Shown here piece by piece: positions 39,122 to 47,078 of a stretch of DNA of 64,000 nucleotides; within the stretch, counting starts at the first letter, position 1; each line of letters begins with the position of its first letter. Made by a program: the position numbers and the translations under genes. A model generated the notes under the pieces. The model searched no databases and was not told the DNA's origin. It was given only the letters and a program-made list of their open reading frames with translations. This DNA comes from Andreprevotia sp. IGB-42 (GTDB taxonomy: Bacteria; Pseudomonadota; Gammaproteobacteria; Burkholderiales; Chitinibacteraceae): the NCBI RefSeq assembly GCF_009848685.1, contig NZ_WXTX01000004.1, positions 337,172 through 401,171 of the forward strand, given 5' to 3'.

Positions 39122-39849
39122 GCTACGCGGAAGCCATCGCCGATTTTGCCCTCGGCCTGGCGGACAGCAACCATGTGCCCGGCAGCCTGACCGGGCAAAC
39201 GCAGCAGCATCTCGCCATCTACCGCAACAACGTACGCCTCAACCGCATCGATGCGCTACCGGCTGCCTTTCCCACCGTGGCAGCGCTGGTCGGCGAAGAT
39301 TACTTCCGCGCGCTGGCACGCGAATACGTGAAAGCCGTACCTGCCAGCTCGGCCAACCTGCATGACGATGGCGCAGCACTGGCTGCCTTTATTGCCACCT
39401 TTGCGCCTGCGACAGCACTGCCCTATCTGCCTGACGTAGCGCGGCTGGACTGGGCGCTGCACCGCGCCTATCACGCCGCGGATGCCGCACCACTGGATAC
39501 CGCCACGCTCGCCGCGCTGCAACCGGCCCAATTTGCCGCGTTACAGCTGCAGTTCCACCCTGCCGTTGCGCTGGTCCGGTCCAGCGCGTGGCCGATTGCC
39601 GACATCCTCACCATGCATCAGGGTGGCGCCACAGCCATGCTCGATGCTGGCGGCCAGAGCGTACTGGTGTGGCGCAATGCCACGGGCGTGCAACACCTGC
39701 CCGTTGCCGATCCAGCCTGGCTGGCAGCCCTGCTGGGCGGGCAGTCGCTGGGCGATACACTGGCACAGGCAACGCAGGACCCCAACCCATTGCTGGCCCG
39801 GCTGTTTGCCGAGGGCCTGATCAGCGCCATCCGGGATACCACACCATGA
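39115..39849 (+). CDS. bufC: DUF2063 partner protein BufC
   Basis: 244 aa. N-terminal DUF2063 domain: Q-rich start, HLAIYRNNVRLNRIDALPAAFPTVAALVGEDYF; C-terminal part with WPIADILTMHQGG. Partner of MNIO enzymes that recognises the precursor peptide. Overlaps bufB (7 bp) and the DoxX gene (ATGA), showing strict coupling. Confidence 0.9.
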   Translation: MLSYAEAIADFALGLADSNHVPGSLTGQTQQHLAIYRNNVRLNRIDALPAAFPTVAALVGEDYFRALAREYVKAVPASSANLHDDGAALAAFIATFAPATALPYLPDVARLDWALHRAYHAADAAPLDTATLAALQPAQFAALQLQFHPAVALVRSSAWPIADILTMHQGGATAMLDAGGQSVLVWRNATGVQHLPVADPAWLAALLGGQSLGDTLAQATQDPNPLLARLFAEGLISAIRDTTP

Positions 39850-40310
39850 AAGCCATTCACCTCACCTGCCGCGCGTATGCGCTGTTTGAAAAAATCGCCG
39901 CCAGCCTGCAGCCGCTGTTTGCGCTGGCCGTGCGCCTGTACGTGGCGCGGGTGTTCTTCCTGTCCGGCCTCACCAAAATCCGCGACTGGAACAGCACCCT
40001 TTACCTGTTTACCGAGGAATATCACGTGCCCATCCTGCCGCCCCCGCTGGCGGCGGCCATGGGTGCCGGCGGCGAGCTGATCCTGCCGGTGTTGCTGGTG
40101 CTGGGCTTAGGCGGGCGCTTTGCCGCCGCCGGGCTGTTCATCCTCAATGCCGTTGCGGTGATTTCCTACCCGGGGCTGGAAGCGGTGATGATCAAGGATC
40201 ACGTGCTGTGGGGCGTATTGCTGGCCTATCTGCTGATCCACGGCACCGGTTGCTGGTCGCTGGAGCGGCGGCTGTGCCGCAAGCACCTTCAGCCCCAGGC
40301 GCAAGCATGA
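39846..40310 (+). CDS. DoxX-family membrane protein of the bufferin operon
   Basis: 154 aa, four predicted helices. VRLYVARVFFLSGLTKIRDW is the DoxX signature; then PPLAAAMGAGGELILPVLLVLGL. DoxX proteins commonly accompany bufferin operons; the exact role is not known. Translationally coupled on both sides by ATGA overlaps. Confidence 0.88.
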   Translation: MKAIHLTCRAYALFEKIAASLQPLFALAVRLYVARVFFLSGLTKIRDWNSTLYLFTEEYHVPILPPPLAAAMGAGGELILPVLLVLGLGGRFAAAGLFILNAVAVISYPGLEAVMIKDHVLWGVLLAYLLIHGTGCWSLERRLCRKHLQPQAQA

Positions 40311-40939
40311 TTGCGCAAACGAAGCCGCCGGCTACTGGCACTGCAGCTCCCTGGCACGACGATGCCGGCTACCTGCACAAGCTGCGCCGTGACCTGCTGC
40401 GCTTTGCCCAGCTGCAGCTGCGCGACAGCGCCGCAGCGGAAGACGCCGTGCAGGAAGCGCTGGCCGCCGCCTGGGCAAGCGAGCAGCATTTTGCCGGTCA
40501 GTCGCAGCACAAGACCTGGGTGTTCGGCATCTTGCGCCACAAGCTGATCGACACCATGCGGGCCAAGAAGCGCACTATCAACCTGTCGTCACTGAGCAGC
40601 GAAATCGAAGGAGAGGAAATCCTCGACAGCCTGCTGTTCGACCCCGGCGGCCACTGGGCACAGCACAGCAAACCACAGCCGTGGCCCAAACCGGAAACGG
40701 CGCTGCAGCAAAAACAGTTCTGGGTGTTGTTCGAAACCTGCCTGGATCATCTGCCGGAGCAAACCGGCCGGGTGTTCATGATGCGCGAATTCCTCGGGCT
40801 GGAAACTGGCGATATCTGCGACGAGCTGACCGTCAGCGCCAACCACTGCAGCGTGCTGCTGTACCGCGCGCGGCTGAAGCTGCGTACCTGCCTGAGTGAA
40901 AAAGGCTACTGCGAGGAGGATGGCAATGGCGAATTGTAA
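40307..40939 (+). CDS. ECF RNA polymerase sigma factor of the bufferin operon
   Basis: 210 aa. Region 2: LLRFAQLQLRDSAAAEDAVQEALAAAW with KTWVFGILRHKLID; region 4: LPEQTGRVFMMREFLGLETGDICDELTVS. Metal- or oxidant-responsive sigma factors of this group control bufferin operons (SigF in Caulobacter). ATGA overlap with doxX. Probably controlled by the zinc-finger protein just downstream and directs its own operon. Confidence 0.9.
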   Translation: MIAQTKPPATGTAAPWHDDAGYLHKLRRDLLRFAQLQLRDSAAAEDAVQEALAAAWASEQHFAGQSQHKTWVFGILRHKLIDTMRAKKRTINLSSLSSEIEGEEILDSLLFDPGGHWAQHSKPQPWPKPETALQQKQFWVLFETCLDHLPEQTGRVFMMREFLGLETGDICDELTVSANHCSVLLYRARLKLRTCLSEKGYCEEDGNGEL

Positions 40940-41126
40940 AAAGGTATCGCGGCTGTTATCCGATGCGCAGGATCGCCAGCTTAATGCCGGCGAGTGGCTG
41001 CTGGTGCAAACGCACCTGCCGATCTGCAACAACTGCCGCAACTATCGCCGGCAGCTCAGCGTGCTGCAGCAGGCCACGCGTGCACTGCGCGAAGGGCTTG
41101 CCGCCGGTACGGAGAGCGAGGAGTAG
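40926..41126 (+). CDS. Small zinc-finger anti-sigma factor
   Basis: 66 aa (MANCKKVSRLLSDAQDRQL). The H-x3-C-x2-C motif in THLPICNNCRNY marks a zinc-binding anti-sigma domain, without a membrane helix, so soluble. GAGGAGG lies 7 bp before this ATG; the frame runs back to 40896 but the Met at 40920 directly abuts the ribosome site. It overlaps the sigma gene by 14 bp and presumably holds that sigma factor inactive until metal or thiol stress. Confidence 0.85.
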   Translation: MANCKKVSRLLSDAQDRQLNAGEWLLVQTHLPICNNCRNYRRQLSVLQQATRALREGLAAGTESEE

Positions 41127-41153
41127 CGGCTGGGCCTGCTCTGGCTGCGCCGG

Positions 41154-42101
41154 TCAGTCTGCCGGTACGGCGCTGGCAACAGCCACCGCCACATCGGCGG
41201 CGCCTGCAGCGCCGGCTGCCGCTTCTACACCACTGCCCGCACCGCCAGCCTCTGCCTTGGCGGTATCGGCCAGCATTTTCTCGATCTCCGCCATGGCCTT
41301 GTCAGCCTTGTCGGTGTCGTCATTGCGGCCATTGCGCAGCTGTGAGCGAACCAGCGCCAGCAATGCCTTGAGCTTGTTGGCGGTTTCGCGCACCAGCGCC
41401 CGGTCAGAAGCTTCCTGATCGCCCCCTTGCTGGCCTTGCCGGCCCACCTGGCCAGCGTGTTCTTCCTGCGGTGATTCATCCCTCGCAGCATCGCCATCGC
41501 CAGCGCCTTCCGCATCGGCGGCCGCATCATTGGCCGATGCCGACGCTGCCGATGCATCCGCCCTGGCCGCCGCAGCTTCAGCAGCGGCTGCAGCCTTGGC
41601 ACCGGCATCGGCCTGGCTATCCGCCCCCTCGGTCGTGCCCGCGCTACTGCTGCCACCCGGATTCACCGGCGGCACCGTCACGGCACCGCCGCCCCCACCA
41701 GTCAGCTCCGCGGCGGCCGCCTTCAGTTGCTGCGCCAGCATCCTGATCTGGTTGGCCATGGCCTTGGCCGACTTGGGGTCGAGCGATGTTGCAAACTTGC
41801 GCATCTGCTCGATCTGCTCCTTGATCTGCGCCACCCGTGCCCGCGCGGCCGCCTTGCGCTGCGGGCTGGACGCACTGGTGGCCTGGCGCAGCGACGACAG
41901 CGTGCTCAGCAGCGAGCTGTACGGGGAATCGCTTTTCTTTTCCTGCCCGCCCAGCGTGACGGTAAACGATGCGCGCAGCGCGCTCAGGTCGATTTTCAGC
42001 CCGCCAGCCTGCGCTGGGACGCCGGCATCGGTATTCGCTGCCTGGCGCTTGCCAGCTGATTCCGGCGGTACGAAGGGCGGGGTGTTGGCGTTGATTTTCA
42101 T
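41154..42101 (-). CDS. Ala-rich orphan protein, unknown
   Basis: 315 aa from the Met of MKINANTPPFVPPESAGKRQ. Segment 35-130 is helical and charged (LLSTLSSLRQATSASSPQRK, then IKEQIEQMRKFATSLDPKSA), probably coiled coil. The middle is a long Ala/Glu/Asp/Gly disordered region; the C-terminal third returns to helices (LVRETANKLKALLALVRSQL). No signal peptide. No family recognised. No clear ribosome site. Isolated between the bufferin operon and the lyase gene, with its terminator-side flank shared by no other gene. Confidence 0.65.
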   Translation of the reverse strand: MKINANTPPFVPPESAGKRQAANTDAGVPAQAGGLKIDLSALRASFTVTLGGQEKKSDSPYSSLLSTLSSLRQATSASSPQRKAAARARVAQIKEQIEQMRKFATSLDPKSAKAMANQIRMLAQQLKAAAAELTGGGGGAVTVPPVNPGGSSSAGTTEGADSQADAGAKAAAAAEAAAARADASAASASANDAAADAEGAGDGDAARDESPQEEHAGQVGRQGQQGGDQEASDRALVRETANKLKALLALVRSQLRNGRNDDTDKADKAMAEIEKMLADTAKAEAGGAGSGVEAAAGAAGAADVAVAVASAVPAD

Positions 42102-42210
42102 TTGAGTACTAGCCGGTATGTATCCACATCTTATCGGCCAGCTGTCAGCAAACATAAGCTTTTATTTCCACTTCGGCATGCGCGCTTCCCGCCATGACCG
42201 GCTGCCAAAG

Positions 42211-42236
42211 AAAAACCCGCCAGCAGGCGGGTTTTT
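42211..42236 (-). terminator. Intrinsic terminator of the lyase gene
   Basis: AAAAACCCGCC / GGCGGGTTTTT with AGCA loop, located just past the stop of the minus-strand gene ending at 42255. Confidence 0.9.
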
Positions 42237-42254
42237 CATCACTGCGATGCCGGC

Positions 42255-44066
42255 TTACTGCCAAGGCGCAGTCAGCTCTATCCACTTTTGCGCGGTATCG
42301 AGCTTGATCGGCGAATACACCTGATAGTAGATATCCAGCAGGCTGTTCGTCAGCGGGTCCACGTTGGCAGCGGTATACCCGCGCGCCTTGTAGTAGTGGT
42401 ACGCGCCCTGGCCATCAATACGGAACACCAGCGCATTGGCCTGGTAGGTACCGGTGCCCTGCCACTGGCTGTAGCCATTGATGGGGTCGCTGTGCGGCGG
42501 TACCGGCTTGGCGGTATCCACCAGCGCCAGTGGTGAGCTGGTGCTGACGCGGAAATCGTCAAAGTACGCGTACTGGTCGGTAGCTGGCGCCCAGTCGGTG
42601 CTGGAGCCCCCAAAGAAGGTATCCATCTTGATCGCGGATACGCCCACCGCAGCCGCATTGCGGAACAGCAGGCCGCTTTGCTGCAGCACCAGCACGCCGT
42701 CCACCCACTGGCGGAATTCACCGTTGGATGCACCGGCATCGTTGATGATCACCTGTTGCGTCAGTGTGTACCACACGCCCGGCTTGAATCTGGTGGCCAC
42801 TGCATAGTAGTCGCCGCATTCTTCCTTCTTGCCCGGATAGTACTGGTAGCTGAACGCCACGCCGTTTTCACGCCACATCATACGGGTGGTAAAGCCATCG
42901 AAGGTGCCGTTGGCAATGCAGCCGGTGGGGGTATCTCCGCCGCCAAGGCCCGGCAGCTTGCCACCCTTCACCCAGTTGAACGCGTTGTCGAAGCGCAGCT
43001 TGTACTGCAGCCACAGCGACTTGTAGGTGCCCGACAGCGGCGCATCAAACGTCATTGCCGAATCACCGCCCACCTGCCCGGCCTTGTACGCTACCCGCAA
43101 TGCCTTGTTGGCGCCGTTATCCGGATCAGACACGATGGACAGCCGGCCAGCGGCCACGCCGGTGGAGTTCTGTGGAGCTACCCCCCAGTCAGCCTGGAAG
43201 GCGCTGGCGCTGTAGAGGCCGATGGCATCGTTCTCGAACGTGTTCTGCAGCACCCAGCTGCCCGGCACCGGAGTCACCGACGGGGCTGGCGTCACGGTCG
43301 GTGCCAGCGTGGGCACAGGTGTTGCGCTGGGTACGGGGGTTGCGGTCGGTGCCAGTGTAGGAATGGCTGTCGGAGTGGCGGTAGGCGCAATGGTGGGCGT
43401 CACGCTCGGGCGCGGTGTGGCGCTCGGTACCGGTGTTGCGCTTGGGGTGAGGGTCGGTATCGGCGTTGCTGTCGGCACCGCAGTCACACCGCCGCATGCG
43501 CCCAGATCCTGCCATGGCTTGGCATCACCCGCATTACTGGCCGGTATATCGCCTTGCGTCCACCACTTGGCCTTGTAGACCCGGCCGTTGTATTGCACCA
43601 GTGCGCCGCCATTGTATGCGGTACCGGATGCCCAGGCCGGGTAGCAGGCGCCAACCGGGCCGGCCGGCGTTGGCGTGACAGTGGGAGTAGCGGTTGGCAC
43701 CAGCGTAGGCACTGGCGTGGCGGTCGGGGCGGGCGTTGCCGTGGGTTTGGGGGTTGCCGGCACCGGTGTTGCAGTTGGTACCAGCGTGGGGATGACGGTC
43801 GGAATCACTGTCGGGCCTGGCGTCGGCACCGGGGTGGCGCCACAGCTGCCACCGTTCTTCCACAGCGTGGGTGTGGCGGCCGGGTTCCAGTTGGCGCCGG
43901 CGTAGGCGGTATGCGTGGTCAACGCGGAGTAGTTGACACCGTTGTAGCTGACGACATCGCCGGTTTGATAGGTATTGCCTTCGCCCCACGCACCGCGGCA
44001 AGCCGCCTGCACGTCGAGCGCGAACAGCGCGGCAAAGGCTGCCGCGCCCAGGATTGTCTTGCGCAT
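42255..44066 (-). CDS. Secreted CBM5/12-CBM5/12-PL14-like polysaccharide lyase
   Basis: 603 aa. Signal peptide MRKTILGAAAFAALFALDVQ. Two CBM5/12 chitin-binding modules, residues ~22-75 (ACRGAWGEGNTYQTGDVVSY) and ~139-190 (YKAKWWTQGDIPA is the AKWWTQG hallmark), each flanked by Pro/Thr-rich linkers. The C-terminal ~330 residues resemble family-14 polysaccharide lyases: FNWVKGGKLPGLGGGDTPTG, FTTRMMWRENG and a final jelly-roll end. PL14 enzymes cleave uronan polymers such as alginate or glucuronan. Chitin binding plus uronan lyase suggests tethering to chitinous cell walls or shells. GGAGAGAGAATC ribosome site. Adjacent LysR may regulate it. Confidence 0.85.
   Translation of the reverse strand: MRKTILGAAAFAALFALDVQAACRGAWGEGNTYQTGDVVSYNGVNYSALTTHTAYAGANWNPAATPTLWKNGGSCGATPVPTPGPTVIPTVIPTLVPTATPVPATPKPTATPAPTATPVPTLVPTATPTVTPTPAGPVGACYPAWASGTAYNGGALVQYNGRVYKAKWWTQGDIPASNAGDAKPWQDLGACGGVTAVPTATPIPTLTPSATPVPSATPRPSVTPTIAPTATPTAIPTLAPTATPVPSATPVPTLAPTVTPAPSVTPVPGSWVLQNTFENDAIGLYSASAFQADWGVAPQNSTGVAAGRLSIVSDPDNGANKALRVAYKAGQVGGDSAMTFDAPLSGTYKSLWLQYKLRFDNAFNWVKGGKLPGLGGGDTPTGCIANGTFDGFTTRMMWRENGVAFSYQYYPGKKEECGDYYAVATRFKPGVWYTLTQQVIINDAGASNGEFRQWVDGVLVLQQSGLLFRNAAAVGVSAIKMDTFFGGSSTDWAPATDQYAYFDDFRVSTSSPLALVDTAKPVPPHSDPINGYSQWQGTGTYQANALVFRIDGQGAYHYYKARGYTAANVDPLTNSLLDIYYQVYSPIKLDTAQKWIELTAPWQ
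43255..43490 (-). repeat. Pro/Thr-rich linker repeat 2 of the lyase
   Basis: Encodes tandem degenerate PTxTPVP/PSATP units between the second chitin-binding module and the catalytic domain. Coding repeats, prone to slippage and recombination with linker 1. Confidence 0.8.
43655..43840 (-). repeat. Pro/Thr-rich linker repeat 1 of the lyase
   Basis: Degenerate PTxTP / PTLVPTAT units linking the two CBM5/12 modules. Confidence 0.8.
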
Positions 44067-44225
44067 GATTCTCTCTCCATCCCGGTCACCGCAAGGCGGC
44101 GCCGCTTTATTTGCACGGCTCATTCCGGCCGCATGTCTGTAAGCGTGCAGCAGTAAGAAAGTAGCGTCAATCGTGCGGGCGCTGCTGTTGCGGCTGTACC
44201 GACAGGCGGTAGCGCCGGGCTAGGC

Positions 44226-44323
44226 ATTGCGTTGTTGCACCGCTTGCAACGCAATCGGTGCCCGGATCACGACGTACCGATTGCAATCCGCAACAAACCC
44301 ATGAAAATGACCTGCATTGCAAC
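44226..44323. promoter_or_regulatory. Cluster of TTGCAA half-sites upstream of lysR
   Basis: Perfect 9-bp inverted repeat ATTGCGTTG (44226-44234) / CAACGCAAT (44247-44255), then the palindrome ATTGCAAT (44279-44286) and CATTGCAACG (44314-44323). Spaced along 100 bp just before the lysR start, a typical arrangement for LysR autoregulation and divergent control of the lyase gene. Confidence 0.45.
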
Positions 44324-44341
44324 GAAAAACGGGATAGGCCC

Positions 44342-45274
44342 ATGGACAGGCTGGCAGCCATGCAGGTGTTCAACAAGGTGGTGGAAGCAGGCAGCTTCGT
44401 GCGTGCGGCGGCACTGCTGGGCATTTCCACCACGGCGGCATCGCGGCTGGTGGCCGATCTGGAAAGCCATCTGGGCGCGCGCCTGCTGCAAAGAACCACG
44501 CGCCGGCTCAGCCTGACCGAAGCAGGCCGCGCGTATCACGAACGCGCCATGCAGATCCTGGCAGATATTGCCGAAGCCGAAGCCGCGCTTGATGACGAAA
44601 CCGCGCAGCCGGGCGGCCTGCTGCGCGTGAATGCGCCGGTATCGTTCGGCGTACGCCACCTGGCCACGCTGTTGCCGCGCTACCAGGCGGCCCATCCGGC
44701 CGTGAAACTGGAGCTCACCCTATCGGACCGCACCGTGGATCTGGTCGAGGAAGGCTACGATCTGGCGCTGCGTATCAGCGGCCAGCTGGCGGGTAACCTG
44801 ATCACGCGCCGGCTTGCCCCCATCCGCATTGCCGCGTGCGCCGCCCCCGCCTACCTTGCCAGGCACGGCGCACCACAAACGCCGCAAGAGCTGCTGCAGC
44901 ACAACTGCCTGATCTATACCTATGGCGCAGGGGGCGATGAATGGCGTTTCACCCAAGGCGGTACCGTGCATACCATCAAGGTGCAAGGCACATTGCGCGC
45001 CAACAATGGCGATCTGCTGGTGGCTGCGGCCCGTGCGGGTGCCGGGCTGATCAACGAGCCCACCTTCCTGGTGGGCGATGACCTGCAAGCGGGCACGCTC
45101 GAGTGCGTGCTGCCCGGGTTTGCTTCACCCGAGCTGGCGCTGTACGCGGTCTACCCCAGCCGGCGGCACCTGTCGGCCAAGGTGCGCAGCTTCATCGATT
45201 TCCTGCGGGCTGAATGGGGTGATACACCGCCGTGGGATGCCTGGATGCACAGCGTGCACACAGCACCGCAATAA
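44342..45274 (+). CDS. LysR-family transcriptional regulator
   Basis: 310 aa. HTH in AMQVFNKVVEAGSFVRAAAL, with STTAASRLVADLESHLGARL as recognition region, then LQRTTRRLSLTEAG and an effector domain. Start at MDRLAAMQVF, with GGGATAGGCCC before it; the longer in-frame ORF to 44258 runs through the operator-like repeats. Divergent from the lyase gene and convergent to the NAD(P)-binding protein gene; either could be its target. Confidence 0.92.
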   Translation: MDRLAAMQVFNKVVEAGSFVRAAALLGISTTAASRLVADLESHLGARLLQRTTRRLSLTEAGRAYHERAMQILADIAEAEAALDDETAQPGGLLRVNAPVSFGVRHLATLLPRYQAAHPAVKLELTLSDRTVDLVEEGYDLALRISGQLAGNLITRRLAPIRIAACAAPAYLARHGAPQTPQELLQHNCLIYTYGAGGDEWRFTQGGTVHTIKVQGTLRANNGDLLVAAARAGAGLINEPTFLVGDDLQAGTLECVLPGFASPELALYAVYPSRRHLSAKVRSFIDFLRAEWGDTPPWDAWMHSVHTAPQ

Positions 45275-45300
45275 AAAACGGCAGCATCATGGCTGCCGTT
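45271..45300 (-). terminator. Intrinsic terminator of the NAD(P)-binding protein gene
   Basis: AACGGCAGC (45277-45285) / GCTGCCGTT (45292-45300), 6-nt loop; the minus strand continues with TTTTTT. Lies just past lysR's stop and may also impede plus-strand readthrough. Confidence 0.8.
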
Positions 45301-45322
45301 CGGCTGAAGCTGGCGCTATCGA

Positions 45323-45964
45323 TCAATAGGCAGCAGTAAAGCGCCTCTGGATATGCTTGGGTGCTTCAAGCTCATCAATGATCGCTACCGCCAGGTCGGC
45401 GGTGCTGATCTTGGCCGGCGCAGCACCATCGAACAGCGGCTCTTCCAGACCCAGCCGGTACTTGCCGGTACGCTCGCCCGGTTCCAGCAGGATGGCCGGC
45501 GATACAAACGACCAATCCAGCGTGGTTTCACCCTTGATCAGGTTCAGTGCTTCACGCGCACCCAGTGCGCCTTCCTTCCACTCGGCCGGGAAATCAGGCG
45601 TATCCACCAGTTGCAGGCCCGGTGCGATATACAGGCTGCCAGCACCGCCGATCACGATATAGCGCTTCACACCGGCCGCTTTCACGCCTGCGGTGATGGC
45701 ATGGTAACCATCCAGCGACAGTTGGCGGATATCCGGCTTGCCCCAGCCCGGATTGAACGCACTGATCACCGCATCGTGGCCGGCAACGGCAGCGGCCACT
45801 TCATCCGCGTTGTATACATCGGCCTTGTGCGCAGTGAGTGCCGCGTGCTGCGGCAACTTGTCCACGTTGCGGACGATGGCGGTGACCTGGTGACCGCGCG
45901 CCAGCGCTTCGGTCAAAAGGGCACTGCCGACATAACCTGTGGCACCGATCAGGGCGATTTTCAT
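45323..45964 (-). CDS. NAD(P)-binding Rossmann-fold protein (NmrA/YwnB-like)
   Basis: 213 aa. MKIALIGATGYVGSALLTEAL is the dinucleotide loop (GATGYVG), followed by VTAIVRNVDKLP, IVIGGAGSLYIAPG and LDWSFVSPAILLEPGERTGKY. Atypical short-chain-dehydrogenase fold; members often act in redox stress responses. The substrate is unknown. ACCAGGAGTCATC ribosome site fixes the start at 45964. Confidence 0.88.
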   Translation of the reverse strand: MKIALIGATGYVGSALLTEALARGHQVTAIVRNVDKLPQHAALTAHKADVYNADEVAAAVAGHDAVISAFNPGWGKPDIRQLSLDGYHAITAGVKAAGVKRYIVIGGAGSLYIAPGLQLVDTPDFPAEWKEGALGAREALNLIKGETTLDWSFVSPAILLEPGERTGKYRLGLEEPLFDGAAPAKISTADLAVAIIDELEAPKHIQRRFTAAY

Positions 45965-46098
45965 GATGACTCCTGGTGTGGGATGGATAACGCAAAAGCA
46001 CAACGCCATGATGCGTCGTTCATTGATGCAGATAAACCACGCAATTCAGAATTTAATGTTCATCAAAATCGCACAATGCCGATGCCGCTGGCCAGTGA

Positions 46099-46953
46099 TC
46101 AATCCGCCATCGCCTCACCCAGCCGCACCGATCTTGCCGGCTCCCACGCCGGGTTGAACTGCCGCTGCTGGCCGGGGAACAGCATCACCACGGTGGAACC
46201 CAGCAGGAAGCGGCCCATTTCCTCGCCCTTGCGCAGCGTGACCGGCGCATCGTCGTAGCGCCATTCGCGCACACTGCCGCCACGTGGCGGGTTGATCACG
46301 CCATGCCATACCGTTTCCATGCTGCCCACGATGGTGGCGCCCACCAGCACCAGCACGAACGGCCCGGCCGCCGAATCGAATACGCATACCACGCGCTCGT
46401 TGCGCGCGAACAGGCCGGGTACGCCACGCGCAGTGGCCGGGTTGACCGAAAACAGTTCGCCCGGCACATAGATCATGCGCTTGAGCGTGCCATCACAGGG
46501 CATATGGATACGGTGATAGTCCCGCGGGCTCAGGTAAATGGTTGCAAACTGGCCATCCTGGAACTGCTGTGCCAACGCCGCATCGCCCCCCACCAGCGCA
46601 GTCGCGGTATACAAATGGCCCTTGGCCTGGAAAATCTGCCCGCCGTTGATGCGGCCAAACTGGCTGATGGCGCCATCGACGGGGCTGACCAACTGCGCAT
46701 CCGCGATCGGCCGCGCGTCATCACGCAGCGCGCGGGTGAAAAATGCGTTGAAGGTTCGGTAGTGGCGCACGTCCGGCTGTGCCGCTTCGTTCATGTCTAC
46801 CGCATATTTGCGGACAAAGCGGCGAATGATCCACTGCGTGATCGCGCCCCAGTCATTACCGGCCACGAACCCGGCAAATCGGGTCAGGGCACCTTTGGGA
46901 ATCAGGTATTGCAACAAAACGAACGCGCGATCAGACACAAAGCACCCAAGCAT
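46099..46953 (-). CDS. psd: Phosphatidylserine decarboxylase proenzyme
   Basis: 284 aa. Makes phosphatidylethanolamine. The self-cleavage site LGST lies near residue 250 in EEMGRFLLGSTVVMLFPGQ; cleavage at Gly-Ser yields the pyruvoyl group. VSPVDGAISQFGRINGGQIFQ and YLSPRDYHRIHMP are diagnostic. The start is uncertain (ATG 46953 or a nearby GTG). Divergent from pssA, which makes its substrate. Confidence 0.95.
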   Translation of the reverse strand: MLGCFVSDRAFVLLQYLIPKGALTRFAGFVAGNDWGAITQWIIRRFVRKYAVDMNEAAQPDVRHYRTFNAFFTRALRDDARPIADAQLVSPVDGAISQFGRINGGQIFQAKGHLYTATALVGGDAALAQQFQDGQFATIYLSPRDYHRIHMPCDGTLKRMIYVPGELFSVNPATARGVPGLFARNERVVCVFDSAAGPFVLVLVGATIVGSMETVWHGVINPPRGGSVREWRYDDAPVTLRKGEEMGRFLLGSTVVMLFPGQQRQFNPAWEPARSVRLGEAMAD

Positions 46954-47078
46954 GACAGAAGTTGAATGGTAGATTGTAACGCAGCCCCTGCCCGGTCTGC
47001 CGCCACTGCAAACAGCAAACTGCGGTTAGAATGACCAGACACGCGGAATTCAAACCGCCTTTCCCACAAGAGGCCCGT

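Noticed and set aside
43255..43840. Repeats resembling a CRISPR or minisatellite
   Set aside because: They are in-frame Pro/Thr linker codons of a secreted enzyme with no unique spacers.
42678..44156. 492-aa open frame opposite the lyase
   Set aside because: Antisense of Pro/Thr repeats, giving Gly/Cys/Arg-rich low complexity.
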